DNA of 5,525 nt from Alphaproteobacteria bacterium (lineage in GTDB: Bacteria; Pseudomonadota; Alphaproteobacteria; ATCC43930; CGMCC-115725), in the NCBI GenBank assembly GCA_030039815.1, contig JASHUW010000635.1:1-5525 (forward strand), read 5' to 3'. The stretch's first letter is position 1. Every line of letters starts with the position of its first letter. The notes under the pieces were generated by a model. It saw nothing but the letters and a program-made list of their open reading frames with translations, searched no databases and had not been told where the DNA came from. A program made the position numbers and the translations under genes. This document shows positions 1 to 4,357 of the stretch, piece by piece.

Positions 1-1
1 C

Positions 2-328
2 GAGTTCGACCAGTTCGTTGCCTTCGCCAGGTCGAAGCGCGTCGCGCTGATCGGGGTGCAGCTGCCGTTCTACGCCAAGATCCTCGACGGGCTGAACGGC
101 AGCCCCGACGCCGGCATCTGGCGCGAGTTCGAGAGCGTCGACTGGCAGCAACGGCACCTCGCGGCGCCGGGTGTGACCTTCTTCGACTTCGCCGACGTGG
201 CGGAATACCGCGACAAGCCGCAATATTTCAGCGACTCGCTCGACCCCGATGCGCGCGTCGTCGCCGATGTCACGCGCCGCATCCTGGCCGACCCGCGCGT
301 CCGCGCCATATTGCCCGATGCCAAATGA
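2..328 (+). CDS. C-terminal part of an SGNH-hydrolase-like protein (5' truncated)
   Basis: The frame is open from the window edge to a TGA at 326-328, giving 108 visible residues with no start codon that must be the true one; the GTG at 56 is probably an internal Val. The visible part begins EFDQFVAFARSKRVALIGVQ, a beta-strand after a helix. It ends with DSLDPDARVVADVTRRIL, which resembles the last block of SGNH/GDSL-type proteins (usually D-x-x-H followed by a helix). This assignment is an inference from the fold pattern. The position where a catalytic His is expected is Asp (DSLD), so the protein may be inactive, or the resemblance may be superficial. The VOC gene follows 13 bp downstream with no terminator, so the two are probably co-transcribed. 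The coding region itself is well supported by GC-rich third positions and length; the function is uncertain. Confidence 0.6.
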   Translation, partial: EFDQFVAFARSKRVALIGVQLPFYAKILDGLNGSPDAGIWREFESVDWQQRHLAAPGVTFFDFADVAEYRDKPQYFSDSLDPDARVVADVTRRILADPRVRAILPDAK

Positions 329-341
329 CGCGCCGACGGCC

Positions 342-776
342 ATGAACCCCTTCGGCCTGACCTTCCATCATCTCGGGCTGGCGGTGCGCCGCCCGCGCGA
401 CGCGACGCAGTTCCTCGGCGGGCTCGGCTACCGGCTCGGCGAACCGGTCTTCGATCCCGAGCAGAACGTCAACTTGATCATGTGCACGCATGTCGGATCG
501 ATGCCGGATGTCGAGATTATCTATCCGGCGGCGGGCAAGTCGCCGGTCGACGCGCTGGTCGCCGGCCGGCCCGAGGGCATCGTCTACCACATCTGCTACG
601 TCTCGGCCGACCTGCCGGCAACGCTGGCGGCACTGGACGCAGCCGGGGTGCGCGCGGTCTGCAAGGTGCCGCCCGTTCCGGCGGCGCTCTTCGCCGGGCG
701 GCGCGTGTCGTTCTACGACATCGTCGGCATGGGCCTCGTCGAGATCATCGAAGACGCGGGGCAGACCGCGCTCTGA
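342..776 (+). CDS. VOC-family (glyoxalase/methylmalonyl-CoA-epimerase-like) metalloprotein
   Basis: This 144-residue protein has the paired beta-alpha-beta-beta-beta modules of the vicinal oxygen chelate fold. The first module begins FHHLGLAV (residues 8-15) and the second begins near GIVYHICY (79-86). The four expected metal ligands are visible: His10, Glu58 in VEIIYP, His83 in YHICY and Glu134 in VEIIED. The pattern is closest to the Glyoxalase_4/methylmalonyl-CoA epimerase group, whose members bind a divalent metal and epimerise or isomerise acyl-CoA or related substrates. The actual substrate is unknown. The start at 342 is chosen because the fold begins at once after it. An in-frame ATG at 318 would add eight residues and overlap the upstream gene by 11 bp. 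Neither start has a clear Shine-Dalgarno sequence, so translation may be coupled to the upstream gene. Confidence 0.85.
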   Translation: MNPFGLTFHHLGLAVRRPRDATQFLGGLGYRLGEPVFDPEQNVNLIMCTHVGSMPDVEIIYPAAGKSPVDALVAGRPEGIVYHICYVSADLPATLAALDAAGVRAVCKVPPVPAALFAGRRVSFYDIVGMGLVEIIEDAGQTAL

Positions 777-777
777 C

Positions 778-806
778 CTGACCCGCGGGCCTTCCGGTGC
801 TATGAT
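778..806 (+). promoter_or_regulatory. Candidate sigma-70 promoter for the dioxygenase operon
   Basis: A CTGACC box at 778-783 (TGAC matches the -35 consensus) lies 17 bp before TATGAT at 801-806 (five of six -10 bases). This sits between the VOC stop codon and the dioxygenase start, and would give a leader of about 20 nt before the start codon. A CCCGCGGG palindrome (782-789) lies inside the spacer and could be an operator, but may be chance in GC-rich DNA. Read-through from the VOC gene is equally possible. Confidence 0.4.
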
Positions 807-832
807 CGTCACGTCACCGGGAGGACATCGCC

Positions 833-1633
833 ATGCAGCTCACCCCGCAGCAGCTCGGCCAATTCCACGACGAAGGCTGGCTTTTCCTGCCCGGCTGCTT
901 TGCCGAGGCCGAGGTCGCGCTGCTGCGCGACGAGGCCGAAGGAATCTACAAGACCAACCGCCAGGAGGTCTGGCGCGAGAAGACCGGCGCGCCGCGCACC
1001 GCCTTCGCCGCGCACACCTATAACGAGGCGTTCCGCCTTCTCGGCTCGCACCCGCGCCTGATCCGCCCGGTCGAGCAGGTGTTCGGCGAACAGCTCTACA
1101 TGCACCAGTACAAGATCAACGCCAAGGCGGCGTTCGAGGGCGATGTTTGGCAATGGCACCAGGATTACGGCACCTGGGCGCGCGACGACGGCATGGCCGA
1201 GCCGCGGGCGATGAACATCGCCGTGTTCATGGACGAGGTGATGCCGATCAACGGCCCCTTGATGCTGGTGCCGAAGAGCCACAAGCACGGCGTCCTCTCC
1301 GCCGGGCACGACCTCGAAACCACCTCCTACCCGCTGTGGACGCTCGACAACGACACCGTGACCCGCCTTGTCGACGAGGGCGGCATCGTCGCGCCGACCG
1401 GCAAGCCCGGCTCGGTGCTGATGTTCCACGGCAATCTGGTGCACGCCTCGGCGCCTAACATCACGCCCTATCCGCGCCGCATCGTCTATCTGACGCTGTG
1501 CGCGGTCTCGAACTACATCAGGAAGCCGACCCGCCCGGAATGGATCGCGCACCGGGACTTCCGCCCGATCGAGCCGGTCGCCGACAGCGCGCTGATGGAT
1601 TACGCGGCGGCTCATAAGTTGGCGGCGGAGTAG
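833..1633 (+). CDS. Phytanoyl-CoA dioxygenase (PhyH) family Fe(II)/2-oxoglutarate-dependent hydroxylase
   Basis: This 266-residue protein has the usual length for the bacterial PhyH family, cytosolic enzymes that hydroxylate a C-H bond using O2 and 2-oxoglutarate. The iron triad is visible as His109 and Asp111 in WHQDYGTW, and His204 in FHGNLVHAS. Arg215, 11 residues after the distal His, is the expected 2-oxoglutarate carboxylate ligand. The stretch WHQDYGTWARDDGM is close to the signature of ectoine hydroxylase EctD (WHSDFETWHxEDGMP), and GPLMLVPKSH (141-150) matches the following conserved strand. No ectoine synthesis genes are present, so another small substrate is likelier. The start is fixed by GGGAGGA at 819-825, seven bases before the ATG. 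The next gene begins 4 bp after the stop, indicating an operon. The family is secure; the substrate is unknown. Confidence 0.92.
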   Translation: MQLTPQQLGQFHDEGWLFLPGCFAEAEVALLRDEAEGIYKTNRQEVWREKTGAPRTAFAAHTYNEAFRLLGSHPRLIRPVEQVFGEQLYMHQYKINAKAAFEGDVWQWHQDYGTWARDDGMAEPRAMNIAVFMDEVMPINGPLMLVPKSHKHGVLSAGHDLETTSYPLWTLDNDTVTRLVDEGGIVAPTGKPGSVLMFHGNLVHASAPNITPYPRRIVYLTLCAVSNYIRKPTRPEWIAHRDFRPIEPVADSALMDYAAAHKLAAE

Positions 1634-1637
1634 CCGG

Positions 1638-2954
1638 ATGAGCCTTTATCGCCTCGCGCGTGAGCGCGCCGCAACCGGCCGCCCCGTCAAAATCGCGCTG
1701 ATCGGCGCCGGCAAGTTCGGCTCGATGTTCCTCAATCAGATCCCGACCATGCCCGGAGTCGAGATCGCGGTCATCGCCGACCTTGACCCCGACCGCGCTC
1801 GCGCCGCCTGCCGTACCGTCGGCTGGGACGCGGCGCGCATCGCCCGCACCCGCTTCGTCGCCTCGGGTGCCGAGGCCTGCGCCGACCCGCAGGTCGAGGT
1901 GGTCGTCGAGGCGACCGGCAGCCCGCCGGCCGGCATCGCCCATGCCCGCGCCGCGATCGCCCAGGGCAAGCATATCGTCATGGTCAATGTCGAAGCCGAC
2001 GTGCTCGCCGGCCCGCTCCTCGCCGAGGAGGCGCGCGCCAAGGGCGTCGTCTACTCCTTGGCCTACGGCGACCAGCCGGCGCTGACCTGCGAGATCGTCG
2101 ATTGGGCGCGCGCCTGCGGCTTCGCGGTCGTCGCGGCGGGGAAGGGCACCAAATACCTGCCGGCTTATCACGCGGTCACCCCCGACGATGTCTGGGCGCA
2201 TTACGGGCTCACGCCCGAAGAGGCGAAGCGCGGCGGGATGAACCCGCAAATGTTCAACTCCTTCCTCGACGGCACCAAATCGGCGATCGAGATGGCGGCG
2301 ATCGCCAATGCCGCGGGGCTCGGCGTGCCGCGCGACGGCCTCTTGTTTCCGCCTTGCGGGGTTGACGACCTGCCCGAGGTGCTGCGCGGCGGCCGCGCGC
2401 TCGAACGCGACGGCATGGTCGAGGTCGTCTCCTGTCTGGAGCGCGACGGGCGGCCAGTGTTCCGCGACCTGCGCTGGGGCGTCTATGTCGTCTTGAAGGC
2501 GCCCAACGAGTACGCGCGCACCTGCTTCAAGGAATACGGCCTCAGGACCGACGCCTCCGGCTGGTACGCGGCGATGTACAAGCCCTACCACCTGATCGGG
2601 CTGGAGCTCGGCATGTCGGTGCTGTCGGCGGCGCTGCGCGGCGAGCCGACCGGCCAGCCGCAGGGCTGGCGCGGCGACGCCGTCGCGGTCGCCAAGCGCG
2701 CGCTCAAGGCCGGCGAGATGCTCGATGGCGAGGGCGGCTACACGGTCTGGGGCAAGCTCGTCCCGGCCGAGCGCAGCCTCGCCGAGGGTGCCCTGCCGAT
2801 CGGTCTTGCGCATAAGGTTCCGCTGGCGCGCGACGTCGCCGCCGGCGCGATCGTCCGCTGGGCCGATGTTGCGATGCCCGACAGCGAGGCGGCGCGCGCC
2901 CGGCGCGACATGGAGCGCCGGTTCGCTCCATCGCCGGCTCTCGCGGCGCAATAG
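1638..2954 (+). CDS. SAF-domain NAD(P)-dependent oxidoreductase, homoserine-dehydrogenase-like (COG4091 type)
   Basis: This 438-residue protein starts with a Rossmann NAD(P)-binding domain. The dinucleotide motif is GAGKFG (Gly23, Gly25, Gly28), followed by a strand ending in Asp (VIADLDPDRA). A conserved central block reads MVNVEADVLAGPLLAEEA and then SLAYGDQPAL, with AAGKGTKYLPAYH soon after; these are typical of the predicted homoserine dehydrogenases that carry a C-terminal SAF domain. The SAF-like segment is about residues 350-411 (HKVPLARDVAAGAIVRWADV). Family members are thought to oxidise or reduce small hydroxy-acid or sugar-acid substrates, and the real reaction is mostly unassigned; true homoserine dehydrogenase activity should not be assumed. 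GGAG at 1627-1630, in the end of the preceding gene, is the binding site, and only 4 bp separate the genes. It may act on the product of the adjacent dioxygenase (inference). Confidence 0.88.
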   Translation: MSLYRLARERAATGRPVKIALIGAGKFGSMFLNQIPTMPGVEIAVIADLDPDRARAACRTVGWDAARIARTRFVASGAEACADPQVEVVVEATGSPPAGIAHARAAIAQGKHIVMVNVEADVLAGPLLAEEARAKGVVYSLAYGDQPALTCEIVDWARACGFAVVAAGKGTKYLPAYHAVTPDDVWAHYGLTPEEAKRGGMNPQMFNSFLDGTKSAIEMAAIANAAGLGVPRDGLLFPPCGVDDLPEVLRGGRALERDGMVEVVSCLERDGRPVFRDLRWGVYVVLKAPNEYARTCFKEYGLRTDASGWYAAMYKPYHLIGLELGMSVLSAALRGEPTGQPQGWRGDAVAVAKRALKAGEMLDGEGGYTVWGKLVPAERSLAEGALPIGLAHKVPLARDVAAGAIVRWADVAMPDSEAARARRDMERRFAPSPALAAQ

Positions 2955-2964
2955 GGGAGGCGGC

Positions 2965-3291
2965 ATGCCCAAGGTCACCTATATCGAGCACAACGGACGC
3001 GAGCACGTGGTCGAGGTGCCGCTCGGCCTCTCGGTGATGCGCGGCGCGGTCGACAACAACATCCCCGGCATCGACGCCGATTGCGGCGGCGAATGCGCCT
3101 GCGCGACCTGCCATGTCTACGTGCAGGAGCCGTGGTTCGCCCAGCTCGGCCCGCCGCAACCCGGCTCCCAGGAAGCGAGCATGCTGAGCTTTGCCGCGGT
3201 CGCCCAGCCCAACTCGCGGCTCTCGTGCCAGATCAAGATGAGCGAGGCGCTCGACGGCCTCGTCGTCCGCCTCCCCGAAGGCCAGCACTAG
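2965..3291 (+). CDS. [2Fe-2S] ferredoxin, adrenodoxin/P450 type
   Basis: This 108-residue protein has the length and cluster motif of adrenodoxin-type ferredoxins. Cys40, Cys46 and Cys49 lie in CGGECACATC and the fourth ligand, Cys88, is in RLSCQIK. Cys44 is an additional cysteine within the loop. The C-terminal LDGLVVRLPEGQ matches ferredoxins that serve bacterial class I P450s such as CYP153 and CYP101. It should carry single electrons from an NADH ferredoxin reductase (not in this window) to a P450. GGGGAGG at 2954-2960, overlapping the upstream stop codon, is a strong ribosome binding site 4 bases before the ATG, so it is the third gene of the operon. The CYP153 gene about 1.07 kb downstream is the obvious partner, though not proven. 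Few ferredoxins fit this motif better. Confidence 0.95.
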   Translation: MPKVTYIEHNGREHVVEVPLGLSVMRGAVDNNIPGIDADCGGECACATCHVYVQEPWFAQLGPPQPGSQEASMLSFAAVAQPNSRLSCQIKMSEALDGLVVRLPEGQH

Positions 3292-3524
3292 GTAACCGGC
3301 GGGCGGCAGCAGCAGAAGGTCCGTTTTCGATCCGGCCGGCGGAGATCGTCGCCGATTCCGCTCCCACGGCCTGACGAAACCATTGGCCGTGGTGTCGCGG
3401 CAGCGGCGTCGGCCTTCGGACGCCTTGCGGGGCAGTTGCCGCCAATTCGCTCAACCTATTGGCGATTGCGGGCTGTCCGTCGATGTGGCTTTCTGGTGTT
3501 TTCGCGCACGCTCTGGAGTTTCAC
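3292..3524. other. Non-coding gap between ferredoxin and the Ku fragment
   Basis: No convincing gene is seen on either strand; open frames here lack family-like sequence and binding sites. There is one inverted repeat (listed separately) and no recognisable intrinsic terminator with a T tract. No clear sigma-70 promoter for the Ku fragment was found. Confidence 0.5.
3364..3392 (+). repeat. Inverted repeat, 8-bp stem, possible transcript-end hairpin
   Basis: CCACGGCC (3364-3371) and GGCCGTGG (3385-3392) are perfect inverted copies separated by 13 bases. The hairpin lies about 70 bp after the ferredoxin stop codon. It lacks a following run of T, so it is not a standard intrinsic terminator; it might stabilise the mRNA end or be chance in GC-rich DNA. 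Confidence 0.35.
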
Positions 3525-4031
3525 ATGCCTCAACCCTGCTGGAACGGCGTTCTTCGCCTGTCGCTCGTGTCCTGCCCGATTTATCTGTCACTCGCGGCCG
3601 ACGAGAACGAGCTGACCGAAAAGGATCGCACGGCGTTCCAGGCGATGAGTTCCAACATCATCGATCTCGTCCGCTTCGTCGATCGCGCCGAAATCGATCC
3701 GCTCTATCTGAACACGTCTTATTACGTCTATCCCGACGGCGAGTTGGCGGCCGAGCCGTTCCGCGTCATCGCCGAGAAGATGGCGGCGAAGGGGCTGGTC
3801 GGTATCGCCCGGGTGACGCTGTTCAACGCCAAACGCCTGCTCATGTTTGAGCCGCGCGGCGCCGGGATGGTCATGTACACGCTGTGGAGCCCGCACGAGA
3901 TGCGTGCTCCCGAGTTCGATACGAAGCGCCAGGAGGACATCGAGCCCGAGATGCTCGACATCACCGAGACTGTTGTCGAACGGCGCCGTGGGCCATTCGA
4001 TCCCGCCGGCTTGCTCGATAACGGGGGCTGA
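3525..4031 (+). CDS. ku: Short Ku-family DNA-end-binding protein fragment, internally deleted (probable decaying gene)
   Basis: This 168-residue frame begins WNGVLRLSLVSCPIYL (residues 6-21), the N-terminal strand block of bacterial Ku (typically W-K-G-x-L-x-L-S-L-V-S-C-P). It then resumes at LTEKD (30-34) and runs through RAEIDPLYLNTSYYVYPDG (54-72), FRVIAEKM, EPRGAGM and FDPA, all typical of the later Ku core. Bacterial Ku proteins are about 260-330 residues. Here roughly 55-60 residues of the central beta-barrel/bridge are missing in frame near residues 24-30, and the protein stops soon after FDPA without the helical C-terminus. Ku normally binds double-strand ends with LigD for end joining; this version probably cannot form the ring. 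GGAG at 3515-3518 lies 6 bases before the ATG, so it may still be translated. It interrupts the ferredoxin-P450 neighbourhood, and no ligD is visible. Confidence 0.75.
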   Translation: MPQPCWNGVLRLSLVSCPIYLSLAADENELTEKDRTAFQAMSSNIIDLVRFVDRAEIDPLYLNTSYYVYPDGELAAEPFRVIAEKMAAKGLVGIARVTLFNAKRLLMFEPRGAGMVMYTLWSPHEMRAPEFDTKRQEDIEPEMLDITETVVERRRGPFDPAGLLDNGG

Positions 4032-4063
4032 ATGTCTGGGAAGCGGTTGCTCACGATCGCCTC

Positions 4064-4093
4064 TTGAATTTCCGCAATTGCGTATTATATAAT
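4064..4093 (+). promoter_or_regulatory. Sigma-70-type promoter for the P450 transcript
   Basis: TTGAAT (4064-4069) serves as a -35 box with four consensus bases. After an 18-bp spacer comes TATAAT (4088-4093), a perfect -10 consensus, in a 30% GC local context. Transcription would start near 4100. The -10 box lies within the perfect palindrome TATTATATAATA (4083-4094), which could bind a regulator or simply reflect AT richness. Confidence 0.55.
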
Positions 4094-4117
4094 ATCTGTT
4101 TGGCAATGAGCCTCTCG

Positions 4118-4140
4118 CGCACGTGCGGCGAAACCGGTTT
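4118..4140. promoter_or_regulatory. Two adjacent 10-bp palindromes, possible operators
   Basis: CGCACGTGCG (4118-4127) and AAACCGGTTT (4131-4140) are each perfect 10-bp palindromes, 3 bp apart, just downstream of the predicted transcription start. Their position suits repressor sites for the P450 promoter. No regulator gene is in the window, so the role is inferred only from position and symmetry. Confidence 0.35.
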
Positions 4141-4147
4141 TGGATGA

Positions 4148-4342
4148 ATGAGTACGAGACCGCTAACAGCGGGGGTGCACCTCCTGTTAAATTCACCGAT
4201 AACAGGAGGTGAACAGGAGGCTCACCTCCTGTTAAAATCGACGATAACAGATGGAAATCAGATGGTGGCCCATCTGATAAAAAGAACACAAACGCTGGCC
4301 GCAGCCATTGCTGCCAACCATCGCCCGCCAATGATCGTTTGA
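4148..4342 (+). CDS. Possible 64-residue leader peptide overlapping the tandem repeat (doubtful)
   Basis: An open frame runs from ATG at 4148 to TGA at 4340-4342, ending 15 bases before the P450 start. Because the 45-bp repeat is a multiple of three, it encodes a 15-residue repeat: HLLLNSPITGGEQEA, then HLLLKSTITDGNQMV, then a partial third copy (HLIKRTQT). There is no strong Shine-Dalgarno sequence before 4148, and the changes between copies are not biased to synonymous positions but do preserve base pairing. The frame may therefore be an accident of a structured RNA. If translated, ribosomes crossing the hairpins would affect P450 expression. No family resemblance is recognised. Confidence 0.25.
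   Translation: MSTRPLTAGVHLLLNSPITGGEQEAHLLLKSTITDGNQMVAHLIKRTQTLAAAIAANHRPPMIV
4165..4278 (+). repeat. 45-bp-period tandem repeat forming a series of hairpins
   Basis: Unit 1 (4178-4222) and unit 2 (4223-4267) are identical at 33 of 45 positions, and a degenerate third copy starts at 4268. Three hairpins follow the period. The first is 4165-4188 (AACAG/CTGTT with one bulge and one G:U). The second is AACAGGAGG 4212-4220 with CCTCCTGTT 4225-4233. The third is ATCAGATGG 4257-4265 with CCATCTGAT 4270-4278. The last two are perfect 9-bp stems with 4-nt loops, and their three sequence differences are all compensated. Unit 1 can instead fold as a perfect 12-bp stem (4178-4189 with 4200-4211, 10-nt loop), so alternative folds exist. 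Confidence 0.75.
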
Positions 4343-4344
4343 AC

Positions 4345-4350
4345 GGGAGG
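4345..4350 (+). promoter_or_regulatory. P450 ribosome binding site, complementary to the upstream repeat
   Basis: GGGAGG lies 7 bases before the ATG at 4358 and fixes the P450 start. The surrounding 4342-4356 (AACGGGAGGTGCATC) can pair with 4174-4188 (GGTGCACCTCCTGTT) over 15 contiguous positions, two of them G:U. Also, 4340-4350 matches repeat bases 4210-4220 at 10 of 11 positions, so the binding site itself resembles a repeat arm. Confidence 0.8.
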
Positions 4351-4357
4351 TGCATCG

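Larger units (their letters stand above)
4032..4357 (+). promoter_or_regulatory. AT-rich, structured leader region upstream of the P450
   Basis: This 326-bp stretch contains no gene that can be assigned with confidence. It holds a sigma-70-like promoter (4064-4093; 4061-4100 is only 30% GC), three short perfect palindromes (4083-4094, 4118-4127, 4131-4140), a 45-bp-period tandem repeat forming hairpins (4165-4278), a small open frame (4148-4342) and the P450 ribosome binding site (4345-4350). If transcription begins near 4100, the leader is about 258 nt, unusually long for a bacterial mRNA and large enough for a regulatory RNA structure. Confidence 0.5.

Noticed and set aside
249..341. Longer N-terminus for the VOC protein starting at 249
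   Set aside because: The added residues are Arg/Ser/Ala-rich, overlap the upstream gene by 80 bp and precede the natural beginning of the VOC fold.
809..1615. Minus-strand open frame (268 codons) opposite the dioxygenase
   Set aside because: It is a mirror of the well-supported PhyH gene, with no recognisable domain or binding site.
1518..2978. Long open frame on the minus strand (486 codons) opposite the SAF oxidoreductase
   Set aside because: It is antisense to a clear family member, its translation is low-complexity Arg/Ala/Gly/Asp-rich without motifs, and such frames are common opposite GC-rich genes.
3383..3850. Separate + strand gene overlapping the Ku fragment in another frame
   Set aside because: Its translation is Arg-rich with no motif, and the frame containing Ku motifs is clearly the coding one.
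4178..4278. CRISPR array
   Set aside because: Copies are contiguous with a 45-bp period, only about two and a half in number, and have no distinct unique spacers or cas genes.
4257..4290. Intrinsic terminator at the third hairpin
   Set aside because: On the + strand the stem is followed by A residues, not T. On the minus strand only three Ts follow, and no gene needs a terminator there.
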